Source: Oscillatoria sp. FACHB-1407 (GTDB taxonomy: Bacteria; Cyanobacteriota; Cyanobacteriia; Elainellales; Elainellaceae). Taken from it: 64,000 nucleotides of DNA. The position numbers and the translations under genes are program-made. The first letter of the stretch is position 1. Each line of letters starts with the position of its first letter. The stretch spans positions 1 through 64,000 of the forward strand of contig NZ_JACJSA010000006.1 in NCBI RefSeq assembly GCF_014697545.1, written 5' to 3'. Of this stretch, positions 9,492-17,883 are shown piece by piece. The notes under the pieces were generated by a model. That model did not search any database and was not told where the DNA came from. It worked only from the letters and a program-made list of their open reading frames with translations.

Positions 9492-10103
9492 TCATCCTTT
9501 GCCGATCTGGCGGTGAATCACACCGATGCGGTCAGGTTCCCAAAAGCGAAATACAGCCCGTCCAATAATGTTTTCTTGCGGTAAAAAGCCCCAAACATGG
9601 GAGTCGTTGCTGTTGTTGCGGTTATCTCCCATGACAAAGAATTGATGATCCGGAATCTGGATGGGAGGCAATTCATAATCGGGGGGTGCTGCAATGTAAT
9701 CTTCCTGCAATGGCTCCCCGTTGATATATACCGTGCCATTGTGAATTTGCAGAATTTGCCCCGGTTCACCAATGATGCGCTTGATAAACACCTGATCTTT
9801 GCGAAAACCCAGGGTTCGCAAGGCATCAGGAGGGTCAAAGACGATAATTTCACCTGCCTTTGGTGGGCGTAAATGGTAGGACAGCTTCTCTACAACCAGG
9901 CGATCGCCTACAAGTAGTGTGGGTTCCATGGAGTTTGAAGGAATGTAGCGCGGCTCCGCCACAAAGAGACGAATCATGAGAGCCAATACCAGGGCGATCG
10001 CCAAAATTTGCCCGTTTTCTCGCAGGCGCGTCCAAAACGAGGGAGACGTTGATGAGAGAGATTCGGAGGATGGAGGGGTTGATTTGGGTTGTTCAGCAGC
10101 CAT
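9492..10103 (-). CDS. lepB: Signal peptidase I
   Basis: Membrane serine protease that removes signal peptides from exported proteins. Single N-terminal transmembrane helix (~31-50, ILAIALVLALMIRLFVAE), then box B with the nucleophile Ser (SNSMEPTL, ~57-64), the catalytic Lys region (FIKRIIGEPG, ~104-113), and box E (GDNRNNSNDS, ~159-168). Length 203 residues is normal for a cyanobacterial type I enzyme. The start ATG is the last of several ATGs carried by a 16-bp tandem repeat (see the repeat at 10088), which makes initiation here unusual. Confidence 0.95.
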   Translation of the reverse strand: MAAEQPKSTPPSSESLSSTSPSFWTRLRENGQILAIALVLALMIRLFVAEPRYIPSNSMEPTLLVGDRLVVEKLSYHLRPPKAGEIIVFDPPDALRTLGFRKDQVFIKRIIGEPGQILQIHNGTVYINGEPLQEDYIAAPPDYELPPIQIPDHQFFVMGDNRNNSNDSHVWGFLPQENIIGRAVFRFWEPDRIGVIHRQIGKG

Positions 10104-10151
10104 GTTGTTCAGCAGCCATGTTGTTTAGCAGCCATGTTGTTTAGCAGCCAG
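10088..10151. repeat. 16-bp tandem repeat spanning the lepB start codon
   Basis: Four consecutive 16-bp units of the type GTTGTTCAGCAGCCAT. Three carry CAT at the same position, so the complementary (coding) strand has ATGs ending at 10101, 10117 and 10133, spaced 16 bp and therefore in different frames. The two upstream ATGs each read M-A-A-(E/K)-Q-H-G-C-stop, an 8-residue frame ending just inside lepB. Confidence 0.9.
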
Positions 10152-10393
10152 ATTTTCCAAGGCAGCCTAGAGCCGCATTGGAAAAGTTGCTATTCCCTAT
10201 CTTCCCATGCACGATGAAATTCATCAGAAAACCCCCATGGGACTCGCCAGGTTAACCTAAGCTCTTAACCCAAGTTGACGTTAACTGACTTGACGTATTG
10301 CTACAGCAATTCATCAAACTACTGTAAGCTGGATAGGCGATTAGGGTTGTCTGCATCAGAGAACCTGGATAACCCAACAGTAAGGACACGTTT

Positions 10394-10588
10394 ATGAGTG
10401 ACGCTTGGTACATCGTCAAGCAAAATGACGGACAGTGCAAAATCGTAACTGCGATCGCCATCAAAGAGTTAACCAAAGAAGCTGGAGCATCCGGTGAACC
10501 GGAACGGTGGGGACCCTTTGCCTCAGAGCAAGAAGCGATCGCCCGTCGAGTCGGTCTGATTCGCGCTGGAAAGTGCCAACCTGCTTAG
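10394..10588 (+). CDS. Small conserved cyanobacterial protein
   Basis: A 64-residue soluble protein, MSDAWYIVKQNDGQCKIV..., with a conserved-looking end EPERWGPFASEQEAIARRVGLIRAGKC. Aromatic and glycine content in WGPFAS resembles small beta-alpha-beta proteins of the DUF1816 kind (compare 57643), but the two are not clearly homologous. A Shine-Dalgarno-like AAGGA lies 8-12 bases upstream (GTAAGGACACGTTT). Function unknown; monocistronic. Confidence 0.7.
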   Translation: MSDAWYIVKQNDGQCKIVTAIAIKELTKEAGASGEPERWGPFASEQEAIARRVGLIRAGKCQPA

Positions 10589-10856
10589 GAAGCATCTCTG
10601 ACAACTGTTTCAGAAATGCTATATATTATTGCTGTTTAACTCAAACTGCTACACTTTCTTCGAGCTCTATCAGCACCCATTGCTCCTTTCGTTTGGTTTG
10701 GGGCAAAACCCTTAGTTTCTATAGAGGCTCCTGTCTCCCCCCATTCCAATTTCTACGACTGTTGCTATAACTAAGCTAAATAGCATCCGGGCATGGTTGG
10801 CTAGGCTCACCCATCTAATACATAATTTTTTATCTGCAAGATTGAGGTTTCAGTCG

Positions 10857-11219
10857 ATGCGTCAAATTAATTTCGTCATCATCTTCGTCATCTGCCTTGC
10901 ACTCGTGCTGTTTGGCATTGAAAACACCGAACCTGTCGTTATCCGCATTCTCAAAGATGTCCAGGTGCAAGCCCCGCTGTCTGTAGAGCTATTGCTAGCA
11001 ACGGGTATAGGAGCAGCTTTTGCCTGGGTGTTTAGTGTTTGGACTCAAGTGCAGCGAGTTTTGGAGTCGGGCAAACAAATTCAACAGCGTGACGTTCGTA
11101 TCGAAGAATTAGAACGCGATATTCAGCGATATAAAGTACAACTAGAAGAACAGCAGCATCTCTTACCCGCTTCTAAACAAGTCACTGATGCGGAAGATGT
11201 CGAAGTTTACGCTAAATAA
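10857..11219 (+). CDS. LapA-like (DUF1049) membrane protein
   Basis: A 120-residue inner membrane protein. Two transmembrane helices (~3-22, INFVIIFVICLALVLFGIEN; ~43-62, LSVELLLATGIGAAFAWVFS) flank the typical NTEPVVIRILKDVQV loop of the LapA/DUF1049 family, followed by a cytoplasmic coiled coil (~65-110, VQRVLESGKQIQQRDVRIEELERDIQRYKVQLEEQ). In enterobacteria LapA acts in lipopolysaccharide assembly and its regulation; the cyanobacterial role is not known. ATG 10857 begins directly before the first helix; the in-frame ATG at 10797 adds 20 unlikely residues. Followed closely by a tiny membrane peptide gene and scpA. Confidence 0.8.
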   Translation: MRQINFVIIFVICLALVLFGIENTEPVVIRILKDVQVQAPLSVELLLATGIGAAFAWVFSVWTQVQRVLESGKQIQQRDVRIEELERDIQRYKVQLEEQQHLLPASKQVTDAEDVEVYAK

Positions 11220-11238
11220 CTTAATGGAGCGTTGACCG

Positions 11239-11340
11239 TTGACCGATCCTCTCAACCCCTTGAGCTTGGTGATTCCCCTGGCATTACTGGGTTTGATTGT
11301 GTTGGCTGCTGTCTACTTTGTTCGCGTTAGCCTTCGATAG
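11239..11340 (+). CDS. Putative 33-residue single-pass membrane peptide, TTG start
   Basis: A short frame in the gap between the LapA-like gene and scpA. It starts at TTG 11239 with a GGAG motif (11226-11229) nine bases upstream; an in-frame TGA at 11233 rules out a longer form. The peptide is (M)TDPLNPLSLVIPLALLGL followed by IVLAAVYFVRVSLR: a short polar start, one hydrophobic helix, then basic residues, as in small thylakoid or photosystem subunits. I do not recognise it as any named Psb, Psa, Pet or Ndh subunit. It ends 9 bp before scpA and is probably co-transcribed. Confidence 0.5.
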   Translation: MTDPLNPLSLVIPLALLGLIVLAAVYFVRVSLR

Positions 11341-11349
11341 GATTGCCCT

Positions 11350-12195
11350 ATGGCTCTTTCTCTGGCACAAAATGCGATCGCTCTGTTGATTGACCTGGCA
11401 GAACGGGGCGAAATCGACCCCTGGGATGTCAAAGTGATTGAAGTCATCGATCGCTTTTTGAGCCAACTCAACCCCCTGCATAATGTTGAAGCAGGTCGTG
11501 CCCCCTATGAAGCTGACCTATCTGAATCAGGACAGGCATTTTTGTATGCTTCCGTGCTGGTTCTGCTTAAGGCAGATAGTCTGGCACGCTCCGATCGAGA
11601 GCCAGAGGAAGAGTTAGAACCAGAGGAACTTCTGACCCCTGAAGGCACAGCCCCGCTGCCGCTACGACTGGAGCAAACAATTCGGCGGCGTGCTACGGCA
11701 CGTCCTCCACAAAATCGTCGAGTCACGCTCAAAGAGTTGATCGCTCAGTTAGAGATTATGGCGGCAACTGTCGCTGACCATAAACCTCGAATCCGCGCTC
11801 GTCGCCCTCGACCTCAATCTCGCACTCAGGCGGTTCGGGCGATCGCCCAACTCGCTCACCAGGAAAATCTTTCAGAAATTGCAGCAGCACTAGAGCAGTT
11901 TCTGCATGACCACTGGCAAGAAGTCAGTGAGGGTGAGGAGTGGCTCGACTTTGATGTGTTATTGGAGTTGTGGATTAACTCGGATGCTCAACGGGCGATC
12001 GCTACTGACCCCTCCGCCCATCACTCTGAACAGAGCGATCGCGTTGGTGTCTTTTGGGCACTCCTGTTTTTGTCAGCTCAAACCAAAGTCGAGCTATCTC
12101 AAGAAGAGTTCTACCAAGATCTAAGAGTTCGTAGTCTTTCGCATCTATCATCCGCAGAACTCGCTTCTCTATCAACAGCCATTTTGAATGACTGA
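11350..12195 (+). CDS. scpA: Segregation and condensation protein A
   Basis: Kleisin subunit that joins SMC and ScpB in the bacterial condensin for chromosome compaction and segregation. The N-terminal kleisin signature is clear (LIDLAERGEIDPWDVKVIEVIDRFLSQL, ~14-41), followed by the YASVLVLLKADSLA helix (~65-78), an acidic linker (EPEEELEPEELLTPEG) and a basic middle segment (RRRATARPPQNRRVTLKELIAQLEIMA). The C-terminal winged-helix region ends with SQEEFYQDLRVRSL. Length of 281 residues is typical. scpB is not in the window, which is usual for cyanobacteria with scattered condensin genes. Confidence 0.93.
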   Translation: MALSLAQNAIALLIDLAERGEIDPWDVKVIEVIDRFLSQLNPLHNVEAGRAPYEADLSESGQAFLYASVLVLLKADSLARSDREPEEELEPEELLTPEGTAPLPLRLEQTIRRRATARPPQNRRVTLKELIAQLEIMAATVADHKPRIRARRPRPQSRTQAVRAIAQLAHQENLSEIAAALEQFLHDHWQEVSEGEEWLDFDVLLELWINSDAQRAIATDPSAHHSEQSDRVGVFWALLFLSAQTKVELSQEEFYQDLRVRSLSHLSSAELASLSTAILND

Positions 12196-12527
12196 TAGTG
12201 ATCTTTTCTACAGACTGGACAGCACACTCTGATGTACTGCTAAACTGAACGCTGGCAGACTCAACCTAAAGAACACTTTTACAAAAATTCAAGTTAGATA
12301 TAGTTTCTGCAAAATTCTTGCTCTACTCCTGGCAATTCTCAAAGATTGTGAAAGACTGGAACAGATTATGCTCTTAAAGCAGTTGCTTCATTGGGTTGTG
12401 TTGAATCAAATTCAAGTTTTATAGCAGAAAGGTTCTAACGAAATTCGCTATAGTCCAGTAGATGAAGCCATCGCACGTTCCACTTATTTGTTGAAGTCAT
12501 TAGAATTAGTTAGCTCAGGTAATGTAG
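12196..12527. other. Intergenic region upstream of the nucleotidyltransferase
   Basis: About 330 bases, AT-rich, with no open frame or structured RNA that I can support. Presumably holds the promoter of the downstream sugar-nucleotide transferase. Confidence 0.5.
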
Positions 12528-13715
12528 ATGTCCAAAAAGTCGATGAAGGCGATGATCCTCGCAGCAGGTAAGGGCACCCGCGTCCGTCCCATTACCTACA
12601 CCACCCCGAAACCCATGATTCCAATCCTGCAAAAGCCAGTTATGGAATTTTTGTTGGAACTTTTGCGGAGCCATGGTTTCGATCAAATCATGGTGAATGT
12701 TAGTCACCTGGCTAATGAGATCGAAAACTACTTTCGCGATGGACAACGATTTGGAGTCCAAATTGCTTACTCATTTGAAGGTCGCATCAAAGAAGATGGT
12801 GAGTTAGTGGGTGAAGCGGTCGGTTCTGCTGGTGGGATGCGCCGTATTCAAGACTTCTCTCCTTTTTTTGACGATACCTTCGTCGTGTTGTGTGGAGACG
12901 CGCTGATTGACCTGGATTTGACAGCAGCCGTTGAGTGGCACCGTTCTAAAGGGTCGATCGCCACTATCATTATGAAAACCGTGCCCCATGAAGAAGTGTC
13001 CAGCTATGGGGTCGTGGTTACCGACGATGAAGGACGAGTCAAAGCATTTCAAGAGAAACCCAGTGTCGAAGAGGCACTGAGTAACAACATCAACACCGGG
13101 ATTTACATTTTTGAACCTGAAGTCCTCGATTACATCCCGTCGGGCGAAGAATTTGATATTGGTAGCCAACTCTTCCCCAAATTGGTTGAGATTGGTGCTC
13201 CCTTTTATGGGCTACCGATGGATTTTGAGTGGGTTGACATTGGTAAGGTGCCCGACTATTGGCGAGCGATTCGCGGTGTCTTAATGCGCGAAATCAAGAA
13301 TGTCGAAATCCCCGGACACGAAGTATTTCCCGGCATCTACACGGGACTGAACGTTGCTGTTAACTGGGATAAGGTAGACATCCAGGGACCGGTTTATATC
13401 GGTGGCATGACCCGCATTGAAGATGGAGCCAAAATTATTGGACCTACGATGATTGGTCCCAGTTGTCACATCTGCGGTGGAGCAACCGTCGATAACAGCG
13501 TTATCTTCGAATATTCCCGCCTGGGAGCCGGTGTGCGCTTGGTCGATAAGCTCGTGTATGGTCGCTACTGCGTTGACAAAACGGGTGAGTCGATTGACGT
13601 CGAAAAAGCCTCTCTTGATTGGCTCATTACCGATGCCCGTAAGCCTCTACCTGTGCAACCTCGGACTGAGCAGGAACTCATCTCTAAGGCGTTGGATAAC
13701 AACAAAGCGTTTTGA
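12528..13715 (+). CDS. Sugar-phosphate nucleotidyltransferase with left-handed beta-helix
   Basis: Activates a sugar-1-phosphate to an NDP-sugar for glycan synthesis. The Rossmann-like nucleotidyltransferase domain starts with the signature MILAAGKGTRVRPITYTTPKPMIPI (~8-32) and has the metal-binding CGDALIDLD (~124-132) and EKPSVEEAL/NTGIYIFEP motifs. The C-terminal third (~255-345) carries hexapeptide-like repeats (GPVYIGGMTRIEDGAKIIGPTMIGPSCHICGGATVDNSVI). Close relatives are annotated as mannose-1-phosphate guanylyltransferase or glucose-1-phosphate transferases; the base and sugar cannot be read from sequence. A second ATG at 12543 (MKAMILAAGKG) is an alternative start. Family context fits the sugar-nucleotide genes at 17884-20306. 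Confidence 0.85.
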   Translation: MSKKSMKAMILAAGKGTRVRPITYTTPKPMIPILQKPVMEFLLELLRSHGFDQIMVNVSHLANEIENYFRDGQRFGVQIAYSFEGRIKEDGELVGEAVGSAGGMRRIQDFSPFFDDTFVVLCGDALIDLDLTAAVEWHRSKGSIATIIMKTVPHEEVSSYGVVVTDDEGRVKAFQEKPSVEEALSNNINTGIYIFEPEVLDYIPSGEEFDIGSQLFPKLVEIGAPFYGLPMDFEWVDIGKVPDYWRAIRGVLMREIKNVEIPGHEVFPGIYTGLNVAVNWDKVDIQGPVYIGGMTRIEDGAKIIGPTMIGPSCHICGGATVDNSVIFEYSRLGAGVRLVDKLVYGRYCVDKTGESIDVEKASLDWLITDARKPLPVQPRTEQELISKALDNNKAF

Positions 13716-13838
13716 TGTGAGGGCAATAGAGGAGTAGGGGAGTAGAGGGGCGAACTATGAAGGAGTAAAGGTGAATAGGGTTCAGGGCGAAGTCTGCGGT
13801 TTGAACCACCCAAATCCTGATCCTGAACTCGGCTTTGT

Positions 13839-14303
13839 TTATCCTTTTTCCCCTTTGCTCATCTCCAAAATCTGTTGAGCGATCGCCTCTGATATTGGCA
13901 TCACCGAAAGGCGGTTACCCTGGCGAACAACCCATAAATCGTCGGGCAAAAATTTGTCCCTCAATGTTTCCAGGGTGATCATTGCAGGAAATTGCTGCAC
14001 AAATTCCACCACGACAGTTTGCCACCGAGGTTTGTCTGGCGTTGCCTTAGGGTCATAGTACTTGCTGCTGGCGTCAAACTGCGTTGGATCATCGATTCCG
14101 GGTTTTGCGACTCGCATCAACCCAACAATTCCGGGTGGGCTGGTGTTGGAGTGATAAAAGAAGGCAAGATCGCCCGGTTGCATCGATCGCAAATAATTGC
14201 GTGCCTGGTAATTGCGGACTCCATCCCAGATGGTTTGGCGATCGCGTTCCAGGTCATTAATGCCATACACATCTGGCTCTGATTTCATCAACCAATAATT
14301 CAT
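13839..14303 (-). CDS. EVE domain protein
   Basis: A 154-residue single-domain EVE (PUA-like) protein. MNYWLMKSEPDVYGINDLERD, VRNYQARNYLRSMQPGDLAFFYHSN and GIVGLMRVAKPG are the family hallmarks shared with human THYN1. EVE domains are thought to read modified bases in DNA or RNA (family knowledge); the partner here is unknown. The stop overlaps nothing, and 8 bp separate its start from the end of the CNNM/CorC gene, so both may be in one leftward transcript. Confidence 0.9.
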   Translation of the reverse strand: MNYWLMKSEPDVYGINDLERDRQTIWDGVRNYQARNYLRSMQPGDLAFFYHSNTSPPGIVGLMRVAKPGIDDPTQFDASSKYYDPKATPDKPRWQTVVVEFVQQFPAMITLETLRDKFLPDDLWVVRQGNRLSVMPISEAIAQQILEMSKGEKG

Positions 14304-14311
14304 CGTGTCGT

Positions 14312-15766
14312 TTATTCCTCGCCTTTGTAACCGTTTTCGGAGGGATTTTGAGAAGCGATCGCCGCTTGATTGGGGTCATTATTATTCTCCATTGGCGGCT
14401 GTAATCGTTCAATCCGAATTTGATGAAGTCGCGGCCCTTCGGCGGAGGTAACCGTCAACTCTAGATCGGCATAGCGGAAATATTCTCCAGCGGTTGGAAT
14501 TTTTTGAAATTGATGAATGATAAATCCTCCCAGCGTTTGATATTGCTCAGTCAGGGGCAGATCCAGCTTGAGTAATTCATTCACTTCTTCCAGATCCATC
14601 TGGGCTTGCACCAAAAATGTGCGATCGTCTAAAAGTTGAATTGGGGGTTCCTCATCCTCCGGGTCATGCACTTCCCCAATAATTTGAGCCGCTAAGTCCT
14701 TAATGGTGACTAACCCGGCGGTGCCACCAAACTCATCCACTACCACCACCATCGCTTGTGCGGCTCGTTGCATCAGGCGTAGCAACTCTTTGAGCGGCAC
14801 CGACTCTGGCACAAACTGAGCCGGACGCACCCACGGTTGAATCGGGCTATCTAACGCCAAAACTCCCTCGACAAGAGGAGCTGCTAACTCTTTGAAATAG
14901 ATGATGCCGACGATGTCGTCTAAGGACTCCCCAATCACGGGGTAACGGGAATGACCCGTTTGAGCAACTTCGTGTAATAGAGCTTGAAAGGTAGCATCCT
15001 GATCGATCGCCACCACACTGATGCGGGGAACCATGACCTCTTGAGCGGAAACCTCAGTGAATTCAAAGACATTACTGAGCAATTCCCTCTCTCCTGCCTC
15101 TAGCCCCGGAGACTCAGTCGAGGTGCGAATAATCAGTTCCAGTTCCTCCGGAGTAACGCGGTTATACCACCCTTGCCCACTGTACTGAATACCAACCAGT
15201 CGCAACAGCAGCCAGGTGGATTGGTTCAAAATCCAGATAAAGGGGTTAAAGAAGCGGGCGATCGCCTGACTGGGTGGGGCTAGAAACCGAGCCAGTTGTT
15301 CCGGATAGAGCAACGCCACCGACTTGGGGCAAAGCTCACCTAAGACGATTTGTAGGTAGGCAATTAACAGAAACGCAATTGGCAGGGCAATGGTATGGGA
15401 AATCAGAGGGCGATCGCCCCTTGCCAGTGGAATGGCAGCTAACCCGGCATTGAGCAATGTTGCCATGGTGTTTTCTCCAATCCAGCCCAGTGCCAAACTG
15501 GAGAGCGTGATGCCGAGTTGGGTTGTAGAAAGCAGTCGATCGAGTCCCCGTTGCAGGTCTTGCACGGTTTGTGCCTGTACATCCCCGGCTGAGGCAAGCT
15601 GATTAATGCGCGATCGCCGCACCGACACGATTGAGAACTCAGCAGTGACAAAAAAGGCGTTGATGGCAATCAACAGAAATACGGCTAATAGCCGCGAGAG
15701 GATTTCTGAGCCACTCAACGACGAAACCGTATTAGTTGCCAACACAAGTAGGGCAGCAGGAGTCAT
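14312..15766 (-). CDS. CNNM/CorC-HlyC family membrane transporter-like protein
   Basis: A 484-residue protein of the CNNM/CorC family, linked to Mg2+ or other divalent cation efflux. The DUF21 membrane domain (~20-205) has four hydrophobic helices and the conserved FFVTAEFSIVSVRRSRI start and LGELCPKSVALLYPE motif. A CBS pair follows (~220-345; VMVPRISVVAIDQDATFQALL, then LLRLMQRAAQAMVVVVDEFGGTAGLVTIKDL), then the CorC/HlyC C-terminal domain (~365-455). The final 30 residues are polar and variable. The old name hemolysin is not informative. Upstream of the EVE gene in the same orientation. Confidence 0.92.
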   Translation of the reverse strand: MTPAALLVLATNTVSSLSGSEILSRLLAVFLLIAINAFFVTAEFSIVSVRRSRINQLASAGDVQAQTVQDLQRGLDRLLSTTQLGITLSSLALGWIGENTMATLLNAGLAAIPLARGDRPLISHTIALPIAFLLIAYLQIVLGELCPKSVALLYPEQLARFLAPPSQAIARFFNPFIWILNQSTWLLLRLVGIQYSGQGWYNRVTPEELELIIRTSTESPGLEAGERELLSNVFEFTEVSAQEVMVPRISVVAIDQDATFQALLHEVAQTGHSRYPVIGESLDDIVGIIYFKELAAPLVEGVLALDSPIQPWVRPAQFVPESVPLKELLRLMQRAAQAMVVVVDEFGGTAGLVTIKDLAAQIIGEVHDPEDEEPPIQLLDDRTFLVQAQMDLEEVNELLKLDLPLTEQYQTLGGFIIHQFQKIPTAGEYFRYADLELTVTSAEGPRLHQIRIERLQPPMENNNDPNQAAIASQNPSENGYKGEE

Positions 15767-15840
15767 CCGATCATAGAAAAGACCTAGCAGGAGTATGGTA
15801 CGTCATCCCCGCTAGAGAAATCACCGTACAACTAGAGAGA

Positions 15841-16566
15841 TCACCGTACGACTGGAATATCGGATAGTTTGAGCCGCAACTGCTGATCGGGGTAGTCGGT
15901 CAGGGCGATCGACAGGTCATTCACCCCTTCTAGCAACACCATCGGAATCGTCACCGTTCCTGAAAAGGACTCACTGCTAGGTTGCAACTCGCTGGGCAAC
16001 CCTTCAGTATTGGCACTAAACGATCGCCCCTGGCTGTCGGTGATATTCATAAAACTATAGAGAAACTGCACCGGGCGATCGCCCCCGTTTTGCAGACTCA
16101 CATCCAAGACAAGAACGCCGTTGACCTGACGCACCGATCGAACTTCAAACGTAACTCCCTGATCTTGAGCAGCGATCGGCAGCCCTGCGACTGGCGCATT
16201 AGCGTCTGAGTTCACAGCGACTACTGGGCTTGCTGACGGAGTTGCTGGGTTTTGGGCATCAGTTGTTTGAGCACTGGTAGTCGGGCTAGCGGTTGGGGTG
16301 GTGGGAGTCGCAACCAGCGTATCGGTATCTGTCGCTCGACCCTCCATTCGCGCTTTGACGTCTGCCAGAATTGCCGCTTCGCTCAAAATCGACACCTCTT
16401 CATGACGGGGTGCGCCTTCACCCAATGCTGTTGAAGGTCGAACATCGGGTTGAGTAATGCCTTTGAGTGCCTCTCGCCCCAAAGCATATCCCCAGGCACC
16501 GCTGACAACTCCAGCAGCAACCATCAAAGATAATAGAATCAGCGTCAGTGCAACAGTTGGATTCAC
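15841..16566 (-). CDS. Single-pass exported protein of unknown function (DUF4352-like)
   Basis: A 241-residue protein with an N-terminal hydrophobic segment (~5-30, uncleaved anchor or signal), a Thr/Pro/Ala-rich linker (~80-125, PTTPTASPTTSAQTTDAQNP) and a C-terminal beta-sandwich-like domain (~130-240) with GVTFEVRSVRQVNGVLVLDVSLQNGGDRPVQ, reminiscent of DUF4352/telokin-like extracellular modules. No catalytic residues are visible. Likely periplasmic or cell-envelope. The tRNA-Met gene lies 80 bp upstream on the opposite strand. Confidence 0.7.
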   Translation of the reverse strand: MNPTVALTLILLSLMVAAGVVSGAWGYALGREALKGITQPDVRPSTALGEGAPRHEEVSILSEAAILADVKARMEGRATDTDTLVATPTTPTASPTTSAQTTDAQNPATPSASPVVAVNSDANAPVAGLPIAAQDQGVTFEVRSVRQVNGVLVLDVSLQNGGDRPVQFLYSFMNITDSQGRSFSANTEGLPSELQPSSESFSGTVTIPMVLLEGVNDLSIALTDYPDQQLRLKLSDIPVVR

Positions 16567-16648
16567 GTTAACAACTTCACATTACAACTTTCAGTAAACC
16601 GAATATTTTAGGATATCGTCAGTTCAAGCTACAATAAAAGCCAAAATC

Positions 16649-16721
16649 CCAGGGTTGGCCGAGCGGTTTAGGCAGCGAACTCATAATTCGCCTCAGGCAG
16701 GTTCGACCCCTGCACCCTGGA
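16649..16721 (+). tRNA. trnM: tRNA-Met (anticodon CAT)
   Basis: A full cloverleaf of 73 nt can be folded by eye: acceptor CCAGGGT/ACCCTGG with discriminator A, D arm GCC/GGC, anticodon stem GCGAA/TTCGC with loop CTCATAA, five-base variable loop, and T arm GCAGG/CCTGC with loop TTCGACC. CCA is not encoded. The C1-G72 pair and lack of three consecutive G-C pairs in the anticodon stem argue against initiator tRNA. A CAT anticodon also occurs in the lysidine-modified tRNA-Ile, so elongator Met is the likely but not certain identity. Confidence 0.9.
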
Positions 16722-16847
16722 TTGCGATCGCCCATCATTTCTGCTCTCATCAATCTCCGCTATATGGAGAGCTGCCCGCAATTTTGCGAATATCCTAGCT
16801 CATTTAAGCGTCTAAAATCAGGATTGGCTAGACCCTGACATTAAGAT

Positions 16848-17465
16848 ATGACTCAAACTCCCGTTTCACCCCAATCCATTGACGTCAGCAAGGTTGACTT
16901 GGCGACTTTGCAGCACTATCTGCTCGATCTGTTTTGCCAAGTGGCTTACAAAGAGGGAGATTTTGTTCTGTCCTCCGGGCAACGCAGTTCCTACTACATC
17001 AATGGAAAACAGGTGACACTCCATGCTCAAGGTGGGTTAGCCGTGGGTCGGTTGTTGCTGTCGATGGTGCCGGCTGAAGCGGTGGCGATCGCCGGACTGA
17101 CCCTGGGAGCTGACCCGATTGTCACTGCCGTCAGTGTCGTTGGAGCCTATGAAGGTCGGCTACTCACTCCGTTAATTGTACGAAAAGAAGCAAAAGGGCA
17201 CGGCACCCAGGCTTACATCGAGGGACCTACCCTGACCCCCGCTAGCTCTGTCGTTGTGTTAGAAGATGTCGTCACAACTGGACAGTCAGCTCTCAAAGCG
17301 GTCGATCGCCTGCGTCACGCTGGATACACTGTCAACCACATCATTTCTCTGGTCGATCGCCTCCAGGGCGGTGCAGAGCTTTATCAACAACAAGGACTCC
17401 ACTTTCAAACCCTCTTCTCCATTCAAGACATCCAAACCCACTGGCGAACAATAAATCCAGAGTGA
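16848..17465 (+). CDS. pyrE: Orotate phosphoribosyltransferase
   Basis: Converts orotate and PRPP to OMP in de novo pyrimidine synthesis; cytoplasmic. Signature elements of the 205-residue protein: GDFVLSSGQRSSYYINGKQ (~38-56), the catalytic loop KEAKGHGTQAYIEGP, and the PRPP-binding motif VVVLEDVVTTGQSALKAVDRL (~136-156). Length normal. Monocistronic; a perfect GC palindrome 44 bp after the stop (17509-17536) may act as terminator. Confidence 0.95.
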   Translation: MTQTPVSPQSIDVSKVDLATLQHYLLDLFCQVAYKEGDFVLSSGQRSSYYINGKQVTLHAQGGLAVGRLLLSMVPAEAVAIAGLTLGADPIVTAVSVVGAYEGRLLTPLIVRKEAKGHGTQAYIEGPTLTPASSVVVLEDVVTTGQSALKAVDRLRHAGYTVNHIISLVDRLQGGAELYQQQGLHFQTLFSIQDIQTHWRTINPE

Positions 17466-17883
17466 AGGGGAAACGCATGAGCGTTGCTGAATCTAATGTA
17501 TGAATTTCGTAGGGGCGTTTCGCGAAACGCCCCTACAGCCGTGGTGCGTTTTCAAGAACCACACCTGCATTCATCCTCTTGCCTCCTTCATCCCCCCACT
17601 CCTTCAGCCTTACTCCTCAACTCATCCATCTTCAACGAGCATTAATAGAGCCTTGAAGTTTTAGTAAACTGCCCGATTGATTGCCTCGTTCATTAAGAAA
17701 CTCTGTTAGCTTGCTATAAAGTTAAGTAGAAATACGACTTAGGTAAAAGTACGGCAGGCTAGACATAATCTTATCGCTAGGTTAGCTTTGAAGCCTTAGG
17801 TGTCATCCTACCAAACAAGGTTAGAGAACGATTCCGGGTACACTGGGCATTGCTGTTTGCTATTGACCTCTAAATACGAAACT
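17466..17883. other. Intergenic region with palindromic repeat, upstream of the UXS gene
   Basis: About 420 bases. The first part holds the GC palindrome described separately (17509-17536); the rest is AT-rich and presumably carries the promoter of the uxs-ugd pair. The in-frame extension of the UXS frame back to 17800 is not protein-like. Confidence 0.5.
17509..17536. repeat. Perfect 28-bp palindrome, dispersed repeat family P1
   Basis: GTAGGGGCGT, then TTCGCGAA, then the exact reverse complement ACGCCCCTAC. Related copies lie at 22723-22750 and 29358-29385. Sequence similarity to the 22723 copy continues about 25 bp to the right (CAGC-GTGGT-GTTTT-AAGAA), so the palindrome is one end of a longer element. 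Confidence 0.85.

Noticed and set aside
15390-15669. Frames opposite and overlapping the CNNM/CorC gene
   Set aside because: Shadow frames without start signals or recognisable domains.
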